Part shown: one piece after another, positions 8,948 to 18,616 of the stretch
Numbering within the stretch: position 1 is the stretch's first letter
Layout of the letters: every line of letters begins with the position of its first letter
Assembly (NCBI GenBank): GCA_012295225.1
Contig: WMKK01000019.1
Location: forward strand, 1-64,000
Source: Ostreococcus mediterraneus
Taxonomy: Eukaryota; Chlorophyta; Mamiellophyceae; Mamiellales; Bathycoccaceae
Direction of reading: 5' to 3'
Length of the DNA: 64,000 nt
Translations under genes and position numbers: made by a program
Notes under the pieces: generated by a model
Seen by the model: the letters and a program-made list of their open reading frames with translations, nothing else
The model's database searches: none
Told to the model about the DNA's origin: nothing

Positions 8948-10366
8948 ATGTTCGCCACGTACCAACGCACTCACCACGTCGCGTCGTTGAAGACGACGAC
9001 GACGACGACGACGACGAAGGCGTCGTCGCGCCGCGCGAGCGTGCGCGTGCGCGCGGTCGATGCCGCGCCGAAGGCGCCGGCGCTGAACACGACGCGCAGC
9101 GCGGAAATCTTCAAGGCGGCGCAAGATATCTTACCGGGTGGGGTGAACTCCCCGGTGCGCGCGTTCAAGAGCGTTGGTGGTCAACCGATCATCTTCGAAC
9201 GCGTGAAGGATGCGTACGCGTTCGACGTGGATGAGAACAAGTACATTGATTACGTGGGATCGTGGGGACCGGCTATCTGCGGACACGCGAATGAGCGCGT
9301 GAACAAAAAGTTGAAGGAACAAATCGACAAGGGTACGTCCTTCGGTGCGCCGTGCGAGTTGGAAAACACGCTCGGTCAAATGGTGATCGACACCGTGCCG
9401 TCCGTGGAAATGGTTCGTTTCTGCAACTCTGGTACCGAAGCGTGCTTGTCCGTGTTGCGCGTGATGCGCGCGTACACTGGCCGCGACAAGATTATCAAGT
9501 TCGAAGGTTGCTACCACGGTCACGCCGATCCTTTCCTCGTCAAGGCGGGTTCTGGTGTCATCACTTTGGGCCTTCCGGATTCTCCCGGTGTGCCGGCCGC
9601 GGCGACCAACACGACGCTTTGCGCCACGTACAACAACTTGGATGAAGTCAAGGCGTTGTTCGCCGAACACAAGGGTGAAATCGCGGGTGTCATCCTCGAG
9701 CCCGTCGTCGGTAACTCTGGTTTCATCGTCCCGGACATAGAATTCTTGCAAGGTCTCCGTGAAGTCACCAAGGCTGAAGGTGCTTTGTTGTGCTTTGACG
9801 AAGTCATGACTGGTTTCCGCATCGCCAAGGGCTGCGCGCAAGAATACTGGGGCGTCACGCCCGACTTGACCACGATGGGTAAGGTTATCGGTGGTGGTAT
9901 GCCGGTCGGCGCCTACGGTGGTCGCCGTGATATCATGGACATGGTTGCGCCGGCGGGTCCGATGTACCAAGCCGGTACGTTGTCTGGTAACCCGCTCGCG
10001 ATGACGGCGGGTATCGAAACGTTGAGCATCCTCGCCGAACCGGGTCAGTACGAATACTTGGATAAGATCACCGGTCGCTTGATCGAGGGCATCTTGAAGG
10101 CTGGCCGCGACAACGGTCACGCGGTGTGCGGTGGCCACATCTCTGGTATGTTTGGTTTCTTCTTCCAAGAAGGTCCGGTCAAGAACTTCACCGACGCGGC
10201 GAAGAGCGACACAGAAAAGTTTGGCCGCTGGCACAGAGCCATGTTGGAAGAAGGTGTGTACTTGGCGCCGTCTCAGTACGAAGCTGGCTTCACGTCTTTG
10301 GCGCACACCGAGGCGGACATTGATGCCACCATCGCCGCGGCACAACGCGCCATGGCTCGCATCTAA
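8948..10366 (+). CDS. GSA: Glutamate-1-semialdehyde 2,1-aminomutase, plastid
   Basis: 472 residues from the ATG at 8948 ([15 protein letters not shown]). The first ~40 residues are Thr/Ser/Arg/Ala-rich and read as a plastid transit peptide. The rest is a full Hem[23 protein letters not shown], the phosphate-binding [47 protein letters not shown] and the PLP-lysine motif [18 protein letters not shown] (Lys near residue 312). It makes 5-aminolevulinate from glutamate-1-semialdehyde, the start of chlorophyll and haem synthesis by the C5 route. Codon use is biased to G/C third positions as expected for a highly expressed gene. Confidence 0.97.
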   Translation: MFATYQRTHHVASLKTTTTTTTTKASSRRASVRVRAVDAAPKAPALNTTRSAEIFKAAQDILPGGVNSPVRAFKSVGGQPIIFERVKDAYAFDVDENKYIDYVGSWGPAICGHANERVNKKLKEQIDKGTSFGAPCELENTLGQMVIDTVPSVEMVRFCNSGTEACLSVLRVMRAYTGRDKIIKFEGCYHGHADPFLVKAGSGVITLGLPDSPGVPAAATNTTLCATYNNLDEVKALFAEHKGEIAGVILEPVVGNSGFIVPDIEFLQGLREVTKAEGALLCFDEVMTGFRIAKGCAQEYWGVTPDLTTMGKVIGGGMPVGAYGGRRDIMDMVAPAGPMYQAGTLSGNPLAMTAGIETLSILAEPGQYEYLDKITGRLIEGILKAGRDNGHAVCGGHISGMFGFFFQEGPVKNFTDAAKSDTEKFGRWHRAMLEEGVYLAPSQYEAGFTSLAHTEADIDATIAAAQRAMARI

Positions 10367-10692
10367 ATTTGCATTTGAGCGGGCGACGACGACGCGCGTA
10401 CGTACATTACGTACGTCTTCGTCTTCGTCTTCTTCTTCTTCACACTATTTTTGCATCGCTTCACATTTCCAACACCGATTTTAAACACATTTTTAATTGA
10501 TCGTATGTCCAATTACTACTACAGTACTCCTGTCACTCCTAGTATAAAACCCCACTCGACGAAAACGCAGTCGCGCGTTCGCGTCACACCGCGACTCGCC
10601 GCGCTACTACGACGAGCAACATCATCACCAACGTGCTGTAGCATACGTAGTAGTCAGTCCCCGCATCGCACGGCGGCGGCATTTGAAACGTC
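10367..10692. other. Intergenic region, 326 bp
   Basis: Between GSA aminomutase and SCO1, both plus. It holds a small palindrome around ACGTACATTACGTACGT (10397-10413), a CTTCGT/CTT pyrimidine tract at 10408-10441, and the SCO1 promoter. No gene recognised. Confidence 0.45.
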
Positions 10693-11529
10693 ATGTTTCG
10701 CACACTCACCCGTCGCGTCGCGCACGGCATCGCGCGCGCCAGTCCGAGTGGTGCGAGTCGATCGTTCGCGTCGTCATCGTCGACACCAGGCGCGAATAAA
10801 GGCCCGGTGGGTTGGGTGTCGTTAGTTTTAGTGTCGCTCACGGGTGTTGGGTGTTTGTACGCATATGATGTCGAGCGACAGCGGCGGCTCAACGCCGTGG
10901 CGGCGCATAAAGGAGGTGCATACGCGGGCGGCGCGGGCGGCGTCGTCGCCGGCGGGAAAGCCGCCGTCGGAGGCGCGTTTGAGCTCACCAACGCCGCCAC
11001 GGGTAAGCGATTTACCGATCGAGATTTACACGGGAAATTTGCGCTGTTGTACTTTGGGTTCACCTATTGCCCTGACATATGCCCCGATGAGTTGGAAAAA
11101 GTGGCGGAAGTCGTGGACGGCGTCAACGCCGCGCGCGCAAAGACGACTCGCGACGCCGGGACATCAAGGACCCGCCGTGGCGATTACCCACTCGTTCCGG
11201 TATTCATCACCATCGATCCGTACAGAGACGACAAGAAGCGCGTGAATGAATACGTCAAGGAGTTTCACAAGGATATGATTGGCTTGACTGGCCCTGAAGA
11301 CGCGTGCGGGAACGCCGCGCGCAAATACCGCGTCTACTATCGAAAAACGGGTGACGAAAAAGCCAAAAAGGATTACTTGGTCGATCACTCCATCATCACG
11401 TACTTGGTCGACCCAAGAGGTGATTTCGTGACATTCTACGGCAAGAACACCACCGCGAGTGAGGTCAAGGAGAGCATATTAAACTACATGGAGGCGTTTG
11501 ACGAAGACGTCGCGCGCGCGGCGGCTTAG
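10693..11529 (+). CDS. SCO1: SCO1/SenC copper chaperone for cytochrome c oxidase
   Basis: 278 residues, ATG at 10693. The N-terminus (MFRTLTRRVAHGIARASPSGASRSF) reads as a mitochondrial presequence, and GWVSLVLVSLTGVGCLYAYDVE is the single inner-membrane anchor. The thioredoxin-like domain carries the copper-binding CxxxC in FGFTYCPDICPDE and the conserved His in YLVDHSIITYLVDP. SCO1 delivers copper to the CuA site of cytochrome oxidase subunit 2 in the intermembrane space. All key ligands are present and the length fits the family. Confidence 0.95.
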   Translation: MFRTLTRRVAHGIARASPSGASRSFASSSSTPGANKGPVGWVSLVLVSLTGVGCLYAYDVERQRRLNAVAAHKGGAYAGGAGGVVAGGKAAVGGAFELTNAATGKRFTDRDLHGKFALLYFGFTYCPDICPDELEKVAEVVDGVNAARAKTTRDAGTSRTRRGDYPLVPVFITIDPYRDDKKRVNEYVKEFHKDMIGLTGPEDACGNAARKYRVYYRKTGDEKAKKDYLVDHSIITYLVDPRGDFVTFYGKNTTASEVKESILNYMEAFDEDVARAAA

Positions 11530-11845
11530 GCATCCGTCTCGGTCAATGTTCGCCGCGTACCGCCATCGCCATCACCTATTCGCGGTGCATCGTATTGTGT
11601 ATTGTAATCAACGCGTGTATAGAATTCGTAATAATCTTTACGCGAGTGCCACACCACGCGCCCATCCTCGCCCGCGAAGGCGCGAAAGCAAAAGCAAAAG
11701 CAAAAGCAAAAGCAAAAGCAAAAGTGCCCTCACACGACACACGACGTCACGCCACGACGAACGAACGAACGAACGAACGAACGAACGAACGAACGACGAG
11801 CACACGCACGTACACACGCACACGTCGTCGTGGTAGTAGCACGCG
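11530..11845. other. Intergenic region with two microsatellites
   Basis: 316 bp upstream of the heat-shock factor. It carries a hexamer run (AAAAGC)n at about 11689-11723 and a tetramer run (ACGA)n at about 11757-11797, then CACACG dinucleotide-like sequence to 11825. No gene recognised. Confidence 0.6.
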
Positions 11846-13395
11846 ATGAGCGCACAGCCGGGCAGCGCCACGGGCACGACGACGCCGTTCGCGACGGTGA
11901 ACGTGAGCCCATTCTTATGGTACGTGTACCATTCGTACGCGCGCGTATGGGGGCATGGCGGCCATGAAGACGAGAACGACGTGACGTGTCGTTGTGTGAT
12001 GTGTGCGACGACACGCGGATGCGACGAGGGTGATGCGTCGGGACGAGGAAAAGATGATGATGATGTCATCGTCATCATCATCATCATCGCTCTGTCCCCT
12101 CAAACGTCCCGTCGCCGGTGACATCGTCGCGACGATGACGTGTGTTATACATAGTACATGCGGTAACTAACAATTCGTCGTAACTCTTACATATATTTAG
12201 GAAAACGTGGAACTTGGTGAGCGATGAGACGTCGAACGATGTGATTTCGTGGAACGAACACGGGCGGACGTTTACGGTTTGGAAACCAGACGTGCTGGAG
12301 ACTGAGTATTTGCCAAAGACGTTTAAACACTCGAATTTTGCGTCTTTCGTTCGGCAATTGAACAACTATGGCTTTCGTAAGTGTCATTCCGATCGCTACG
12401 AGTTTGGCGTGGAAGGGTTTGAAAAGGCTAAACCCGAGTTGTTGACGACGCTCAAGAGGCACGACGCGCCGCGGTCGAGCAAGGCGAAAGCGGCGGGCGC
12501 GACAAAGAAGGGCGGCGCGGGAACGAGTAAGGCTGGTGCGAGTGGTGGTGCGGCTGGATCATTAGCGTTACAACACCATCAAGATAGCATAGAACTCGGC
12601 GCATACGGTGGGCTAGTCACTGAAGTCGAACAATTGAAACGCGACAGGCTGTTATTGCTCAAGGAGGTGATGCGCCTGCGCGAGACGCAGCACACGCAAC
12701 GAGAAGAAGTGGCGAGGATGAGTGTGCGGTTGAAGGAGACAGAAAACTTTCAAACTCAAATGCGACACTTCGTACAAGCGGTACATGACGGGGAGAACAT
12801 CAACGCAGCGCTGCGTGAGAGCGGCTTGGCTGGTTTGGACGCCAACGCCGCGTTGAGTTCTCGCAAGAGACGCACGGCGCCGAGATTCTTACCCACGCTT
12901 GAAGGCCCAGCCGGAAGCATCAATGATAGCGCGGTGCCGGATAGTCCTATGATCCCCCCGTCGCCATTATCGTTGGAAGAAATCGATGACGAGCACTGGG
13001 ACGATGCGACGATGGGTGTGATGACGCCGGTGATGAATGCGGCGGCGACGTTGCCGTGGCACGAATTCCTCAAGTCCCCCACGAACGAAGGTTTGCGTCA
13101 CATGGTTGAAGATATGTCTTACGAAGGCGAACTCGACGCCGCGCGTCTCGACGAACGCGACGATGCGTTCGTAAATTCACTCCTCGAATCGAGCATTAAA
13201 GGCATCTCGGATGTCAACGACGGCGGAGGCGACTTGCTCAATCGACAACTATCGCTGAGCTTTTTAGACAGCGATGAAATGGCGGATATGGTCAAAGAGA
13301 TGGCTATCGGACCTAGCGGTGAAGAAGAAATTATGGGCAAGCCTACTGCAAAGGCAGCGGCGGCGTCGAAGCGGTCGCCCACGAAGAAGAAATGA
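11846..13395 (+). CDS. HSF: Heat shock transcription factor (spliced)
   Basis: Exons 11846-11919 and 12201-13395 give 422 residues; the 281-nt intron begins GTACGTG and ends ATATTTAG. Splicing joins SPFLW to KTWNLVSDE and completes the HSF DNA-binding domain: ISWNEHGRTFTVWKP, LPKTFKHSNFASFVRQLNNYGFRK. A flexible Gly/Ala/Lys linker precedes the heptad HR-A/B region (VEQLKRDRLLLLKEVMRLRE...), which drives trimerisation. The C-terminal half is acidic and should hold the activation region. The product binds nGAAn elements and activates chaperone genes under stress. The TAACTAAC at about 12163 is a plausible branch point. The exon-1 start (MSAQPGSATG) is short but fits the family distance to the domain. 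Confidence 0.9.
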
Positions 13396-13699
13396 CGACG
13401 TTTGGAGACTCGACTCCAGATGACGCGAGATTTTTTTTCGCTCGTTCGTTCACGACGATCAATACACACACAGACAGACAGATTTGCGCGCGCGACGCGA
13501 GCTATCGTTGTAATACACTAGCATCGAGCACGACTCGTGCGCTGCTCTCTGATTACCAGCTATGTCTATACGTTCACGCGAGCACAATACAAAATTAGAT
13601 GAAATGATCAGTGTAAAAACGAGCCATCTCTTTGATGTCGCTGTCGCGCAGCAGGAGCGGTGATGATTGATTGATGATAGGCAAAAATATGCAAAAATA
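13396..13699. other. Intergenic region, 304 bp
   Basis: Between the heat-shock factor stop and the tRNA gene. T-rich and CACA/CAGACA stretches follow the HSF stop. Two copies of GCAAAAATAT lie at 13681-13700 and supply the oligo-T terminator of the tRNA on the minus strand. No gene recognised. Confidence 0.5.
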
Positions 13700-13804
13700 T
13701 GAGCTATACAGGGCTCGAACCTGCGACATTCAGATGACATCTCGTATGTAACATACGTTTAGGAGTATCGAAGTCTGACGCTCTTCCAACTGAGCTAATA
13801 GCCC
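13700..13804 (-). tRNA. tRNA-Arg (anticodon UCG) with a 32-nt intron
   Basis: Read on the minus strand the gene folds fully: acceptor GGGCTAT with ATAGCTC (one G-U), D-arm GCTC/GAGC, anticodon stem TCAGA/TCTGA, T-arm GCAGG TTCGAGC CCTGT, discriminator A from position 13700. The spliced anticodon loop is CTTCGAA, giving UCG, which reads CGA and probably CGG. The 32-nt intron (13736-13767) lies at the canonical site after base 37 and contains a 7-bp self-complementary hairpin (13743-13757). Two runs of five T follow the gene, fitting RNA polymerase III termination. The CCA end is not encoded. Confidence 0.9.
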
Positions 13805-14029
13805 TTCACTATGTGGTTGTACCGCGTGAAGTCTGAGGAAACGAAGCTGATATCTCAGCTTAATTAGATCAAAACCCAGCGATGTATGGTACAAAGGCAC
13901 CTTTCAAAGTTAACCTAACTCCGCGTGTGGCTATGGTGTGAAAAGTTACGGGTACAAATTAAATATCAAAACCTCACGACGACGGCGCGACGCGGCGCGG
14001 CGACGTCACACCGCGCCTCGACGACGACG

Positions 14030-16051
14030 ATGACAACCATATCGCTTCGACCGCAGAGCGGAGTGTACGAATCTTTCGCCCAAGGCTCGACGCCGAATGG
14101 CGCGGCGAAGGCATCCGCCACGACGGCGGTGACGAGCGCGTCCGCCGCAGCCGCGCCCGGGGGTTCATCATCGTCACCATCGTCCTCGTCCTCGACGGCG
14201 CCGACGCACGCGTACGACAAGGCGGCGTTGATCGCGATAAGCCAAGACCCATCGTTCGAGTGCGTGTTGCCCGTGGAACTCTCGACGTCGACGTTGGAGG
14301 TGGTGAAGAATCAGCTCAACGCGGACATTGAAAAGGCTGAAGGATCGGTGTGGGGACGACACGTGAAGGAGGACTTGAAGCCGAAGAAAAAGGATGGTGC
14401 TGGCGAGAGCGACGCGCCGGTGGCGGCGAAGATCACCGATGCTGTGCCGGCGGCGTCGGCACCGGCGGCGGCGGCGGGGTCGGCGGCCGCCGTCAAGACG
14501 CTCGACGCCGAGAAGAGCAAGCGCGCGATAAAATCCATGTTGAACAAGTTGTCCCGGGGGACGTTTGATAAGCTCGTGGAACAATTGATGGCGGAATGCG
14601 CGTTGACGGATGTGAGCGTCATCGAGGCGTTGGTATCCATGGTGTTCGACAAGGTGGCATACGAGGCGCAGTACGTCGGCGTGTACGCCGATTTGTGCGC
14701 AAAGTTGCACGAGGCGTTGGGCTCTGGGTTTAAAAAGACGTTGATTTCCGCCGCGCAAGATGAGTTTGAAAACTCCACCTTGGCGCGCGAAACTTTGGGT
14801 GCCGTGGCTGACCGTGGCGATCGCGATGCGCAAGCCAAGCGCGCGCGTTCGAAGATTGTCGGCGTCATGCGTTTGGTTGGCGAATTGTTCAAGCGCTCCG
14901 TCGTCGGCGCCTCCCTCGTGCACGCGATTTCTTCTGAATTGTTAGGAGAACCGCGCAGCGTGCCGTGCGACGACTACGTCGAAGCGTTGTGCGCGCTCAT
15001 GACGGCGTGTGGCGGCGAATTGGAAGCCAGTCCGAAGACGAACAAGGCGGTGATGGATATGTACTTCGCGCGCTTGAACGTGCTCGCCGAGTCGATGGAG
15101 GTTGATACGCGCACACGCTTCATGTGCCGTGACGCCATCGAGCTCCGCAGCAACGCCTGGGTGGTGCGCGCAAACAAGCCCGCGGCCAAAAAGGCGTCCG
15201 AAGAGATCGATTTCACGTCTTCGCCCGCGGTGTCGGATGAAATCTTGTTCCCCGAAGGGCCGGCGAACGGCGCCAACGCGCGTTCGGGTTCTTTGCAAGG
15301 CCCGTACGAAAAGCCCGCACACGCGGTAGTGTTACCCACGGCGGCGACTCGAGCGGCGCTTGAAGACGACATGCGGCGCGATGCCAAGTTGCGCGCTGAA
15401 GCCAAGGCTGACGCGGCGATTGATGCCGCGCTAGGCGGCGGCGCCGGCGGCGCGTCGAGCTCATCCTACGACGCCGAACAAGTCGAGCAAAAGATCAACT
15501 CGTTCATTGACGAGTACGCCACCGTTGGTGACATCTCCGAAGCGTTGTTGTGCATTGCCGATTTGATTGCGCGTACGCCTGACAAGGAAGAAACGAAGAA
15601 CGCCATTGCGAAAGCCTTGGTGGATTACGTCGTCAACGTCTCCTCTGCGAAAATCGCCGACGCCATCGGCAAGCTCTTAGCCGCGTGCTTCACCAGTGGT
15701 GGGTTTGAAACGTCCACACTCGAAATGGCCATCGGTGACGTGGTATCCATGCTCGATGACGTCGCCATTGACGTTCCGATGGCGCCTAAACTGTTAGCCA
15801 AGGTGGTTGCCAAGGTGGTTGCCGCCAACGCCGTGGCGTTGGATTTCATCACCGCCGCGGGTTCTGGCATCGAAGACGTCATGTATAGGCGCGAATTCTG
15901 CGGTGTGGCGTTAGTCGAGCTCAAGGAAGTGAAATATACCGGTCTCAAGCCTGGGGCTTTAGATTTACACGGCTTTGCCGCGGGTGAACCTGGCGTCGAC
16001 GACACCGTCAGCGAATGGCTCGGATCGTTGTCGCTCAGCGAACTCGCGTAA
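14030..16051 (+). CDS. Translation initiation factor eIFiso4G-like (MIF4G + MA3)
   Basis: 673 residues from the ATG at 14030 (the longer frame opens with GTG). Residues about 95-330 form the MIF4G HEAT domain (IKSMLNKLSRGTFDKLVEQLM, VFDKVAYEAQYVGVYADLC, KIVGVMRLVGELFKRSVV), which docks eIF4A. Residues about 480-640 form an MA3 domain (VEQKINSFIDEYATVGDISEALLCI, AIAKALVDYVVNVS). This MIF4G-MA3 order and modest length match plant eIFiso4G rather than full eIF4G. The N-terminus is Ala/Ser-rich with a possible eIF4E-binding part around residues 55-100. Scaffold of the cytoplasmic cap-binding complex. Confidence 0.85.
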   Translation: MTTISLRPQSGVYESFAQGSTPNGAAKASATTAVTSASAAAAPGGSSSSPSSSSSTAPTHAYDKAALIAISQDPSFECVLPVELSTSTLEVVKNQLNADIEKAEGSVWGRHVKEDLKPKKKDGAGESDAPVAAKITDAVPAASAPAAAAGSAAAVKTLDAEKSKRAIKSMLNKLSRGTFDKLVEQLMAECALTDVSVIEALVSMVFDKVAYEAQYVGVYADLCAKLHEALGSGFKKTLISAAQDEFENSTLARETLGAVADRGDRDAQAKRARSKIVGVMRLVGELFKRSVVGASLVHAISSELLGEPRSVPCDDYVEALCALMTACGGELEASPKTNKAVMDMYFARLNVLAESMEVDTRTRFMCRDAIELRSNAWVVRANKPAAKKASEEIDFTSSPAVSDEILFPEGPANGANARSGSLQGPYEKPAHAVVLPTAATRAALEDDMRRDAKLRAEAKADAAIDAALGGGAGGASSSSYDAEQVEQKINSFIDEYATVGDISEALLCIADLIARTPDKEETKNAIAKALVDYVVNVSSAKIADAIGKLLAACFTSGGFETSTLEMAIGDVVSMLDDVAIDVPMAPKLLAKVVAKVVAANAVALDFITAAGSGIEDVMYRREFCGVALVELKEVKYTGLKPGALDLHGFAAGEPGVDDTVSEWLGSLSLSELA

Positions 16052-16229
16052 AGCGGCGTACGTACTCAAGGAAAAAACGTATTCTACATCGTGTTCGTTT
16101 CCACCATCATCATCGTCATAATAATTGAAGTCGTACAGTACCGGTAGTAATAGTACAACACATATCATCAATCACGATCATTCGCGCTCGTCCCATCCGC
16201 GCCTCGTCGCCGACGCCAATCCTCACACC

Positions 16230-17045
16230 ATGCCGCTCGAACAAATTTGGAGCGGCCGAACATCCCGCGGCAAAGCCCCTCTTCCACGCCTCGAGCCGTG
16301 CACCACGATCGAAGAAGCGCTCGCGCGAGGCGATGTCTCAGAAATCAAGCGCCTGGTGAAATCCGGGCGCGCGGCGTTCGACGCGCAGTCGTGCAACATT
16401 GCGGCGTACCATGGACATGTGGAATGCTTGGAGTACTGCGCGACGCGAGGCGCGGTGGTGACGCAAGACGCGGCGTTGTACGCCGCACGACAAGGACACA
16501 TACGTGTGTTACAATTCGTGTGCGANCGCGTGAAGACGCGCATTGACGTAGAGACGTGCTGGCGGATGATTCGGGAGGCGTTCTGTAATGACACCGTCGA
16601 CGTGTTGGAATACATGGAGAAGAATCGCGCGTTGGATGCGTTTCCACCAGAAATGGGGTTTTTCTTGGATGAATTGGGCAAGGATGTGCGAGATGTGCGT
16701 GAGGAGTGTGCGAAGAGACGTCTGCGCGTCAAGCGACGCGTCGGTGAAGAGGAAGAGGAAGAGGAAGAGGAGGATGGCTACGCGGACGCCGAGGAACGGG
16801 ACGATGATATTGATGATGATGAATATAGCGCACGCGAGGACGAGGAAGACGCCGAACGCAGCGCATACGATACTGATGATATAGGCATCAATGACTTGGA
16901 TGAATATTGTCGCCCGTTGTACGACTTGTTGCGCGAGGACGACGAGGACGACGAGGACGACGACTTTGCTGTGGGCGCGTCGTACGGAAGCTCGATTCAA
17001 GCCTCTGACGACGACGAGACGCATAATCAACACCAATCCATTTAA
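16230..17045 (+). CDS. Ankyrin-like repeat protein with acidic C-terminus
   Basis: 271 residues, ATG at 16230. Residues about 25-140 contain ankyrin-like helix pairs (EALARGDVSEIKRLVKSG, YHGHVECLEYCATRGA, ALYAARQGHIRVLQFVC), of the short degenerate type common in Mamiellales. A charged helix (ECAKRRLRVKRRVG) leads to a long Glu/Asp-rich tail (EEEEEEEEEDGYADAEERDDD and on). One codon contains an N (16526). No enzymatic domain is seen; a protein-protein adaptor role is the only fair guess. Convergent with PPME1, stops 46 bp apart. Confidence 0.7.
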   Translation: MPLEQIWSGRTSRGKAPLPRLEPCTTIEEALARGDVSEIKRLVKSGRAAFDAQSCNIAAYHGHVECLEYCATRGAVVTQDAALYAARQGHIRVLQFVCXRVKTRIDVETCWRMIREAFCNDTVDVLEYMEKNRALDAFPPEMGFFLDELGKDVRDVREECAKRRLRVKRRVGEEEEEEEEEDGYADAEERDDDIDDDEYSAREDEEDAERSAYDTDDIGINDLDEYCRPLYDLLREDDEDDEDDDFAVGASYGSSIQASDDDETHNQHQSI

Positions 17046-17091
17046 TGTTACAACTACTACATGCATGTGTGTATTCTCTATCTCTACCCAC

Positions 17092-18483
17092 CTATCGCGG
17101 TGTGCTGGTGCTGCGGCTAAATACGAATCGCGAGCAAAAGTTTTCCAACGCCGTCGTCACCGCCTCTGGATCATCCTCTTGAATCGCGTGCCCGGCTTTG
17201 GGTAAAAGCGTCATTTGAAACTTTCCCTGCATTTGCGCAATCGTCAAGGCGGTGTCGAGTCTATCGCTACCGGCGAGTAAAAGCAGTTTGGGCGCGCGCA
17301 CGGCGAGGAACCGTTGAGATAAACCTTCGTACCAGGACATCCAGTACGGCTCGGTGGCGCGAAGATTGGTGCGCCAGACGAAACGCTCGCGCCCGTCGTC
17401 GTCGCGCTCAACGCGTAATTGCGACGGCAACGATATCGCCGCCGAGTGTGCGTTCGTCGTACCACCACCCTTACTCATTGACCAAATCATCGCATGTTTG
17501 AGCGAATCAAAAGATGTCGGTCGAGCTTCGATAAACGCTCGCATTAAAGGCAACGCGCGCGTCGCCGAGCCTTCGACAATGTCCACGAGCGCTAATCCGC
17601 GCAACGACATCACGCGCGCCTCGTCTTCGTCGCGATCATATGGCGCCGTCTCGAGCAAACCCGCGAGACGCGCGGCGATGGCACCACCCATACTGTGCCC
17701 TACGACGACCACGTTGGCGGGATTCTCCCGCGAATGTCCCAAACGCGCGAACACCTCGAGGGACGTCTCGTACGCGTCCCGAGCCATGACGTCTGGATCA
17801 AATGTCACCGCTCCGTCGCCATCATCGCACGTCGTCGCCCCGTGTCCGCGTAAATCTATAGCCACAATCTCCATTCGCCCTGACGCGGGTGTACGCGTCG
17901 AATCACCCGCGTCGCCGTGCGCCATACGTCGTCGCGCGCGTACGACTTCGGCGCACGGCGCCCACGTCATCGACGTGTACGGACACCCGTGTAAGCACAC
18001 TAAATACACCACGTCCTCGCCCGCGAACGACGACGCGGACGACGACGCGGACATTGTCGTGTACACTCGAAACGTTCCGCGCTGGCGTTCGCATCGAATG
18101 TCTTGCGATGTGCGATAGCATTCGTCCCAACTTCGAGCCGACGTCGACGTCGACGCGTCCGCCAGCGGCATCGTTCTCGTCTGCGTCGTCGGGCGTTTCG
18201 GGGGTAACATCGCCGGCGACGCATCACCACTGCCACCGCGTGCGTCGTTCTCGTCGTCGCATTCGCGAACGATGCCGAGCGTCGACCGCGTGCGCGTCGT
18301 AAACGTCGTCGCCGAAGCTTGAAAAAGTTGTCCACGTCGTTCAACGTCCCACGGCGCGCGCGTCCACGCTGGATTCGGACACGCCGCGGACGCCGCGGAC
18401 GCCGTCGCGTTCGACGCACCCGCCGCGCTCGTCGTCTCCGGTGACGCGTCGTCGCGACTGGCGTCGTCGACGTCGATGTCCAT
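17092..18483 (-). CDS. PPME1: Protein phosphatase methylesterase 1
   Basis: 463 residues, ATG at 18483. After ~95 low-complexity residues comes an alpha/beta-hydrolase: oxyanion strand VYLVCLHGCPYTSMTW, MEIVAIDLRGHGAT, nucleophile elbow VVVGHSMGGAIAARL, LALVDIVEGSATRALPLMRAF, LLLLAGSDRLDTALTIAQMQGKFQMTLLP and catalytic His in KAGHAIQEDDPEAV. The VDIVEG and MQGKFQM blocks are specific to PME-1, which removes the C-terminal methyl ester of PP2A catalytic subunit and so controls PP2A holoenzyme assembly. A Cys replaces the usual Gly in the LHGGG-type oxyanion loop (LHGCP). Confidence 0.9.
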   Translation of the reverse strand: MDIDVDDASRDDASPETTSAAGASNATASAASAACPNPAWTRAPWDVERRGQLFQASATTFTTRTRSTLGIVRECDDENDARGGSGDASPAMLPPKRPTTQTRTMPLADASTSTSARSWDECYRTSQDIRCERQRGTFRVYTTMSASSSASSFAGEDVVYLVCLHGCPYTSMTWAPCAEVVRARRRMAHGDAGDSTRTPASGRMEIVAIDLRGHGATTCDDGDGAVTFDPDVMARDAYETSLEVFARLGHSRENPANVVVVGHSMGGAIAARLAGLLETAPYDRDEDEARVMSLRGLALVDIVEGSATRALPLMRAFIEARPTSFDSLKHAMIWSMSKGGGTTNAHSAAISLPSQLRVERDDDGRERFVWRTNLRATEPYWMSWYEGLSQRFLAVRAPKLLLLAGSDRLDTALTIAQMQGKFQMTLLPKAGHAIQEDDPEAVTTALENFCSRFVFSRSTSTPR

Positions 18484-18616
18484 GGCGTCGCGTTGTGGCG
18501 ACGAGCGCGCGCTTTATGATGATTCTATATACGTGACGCCCGCGCGTGATCGAACGCATGATTACGCTACTATGACTAGGTGTATGTATTTATTTCTATT
18601 TCTAAAGACGCGCGTC

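Noticed and set aside
8274-8990. 238-codon frame over the divergent methyltransferase/GSA region
   Set aside because: Low-complexity Arg/Thr/His product crossing the inverted repeat and the GSA leader in another frame.
9131-10345. 404-codon open frame antisense to GSA aminomutase
   Set aside because: Arises from the strong G/C third-position bias of the sense gene; the translation is His/Arg/Asp-rich without any domain.
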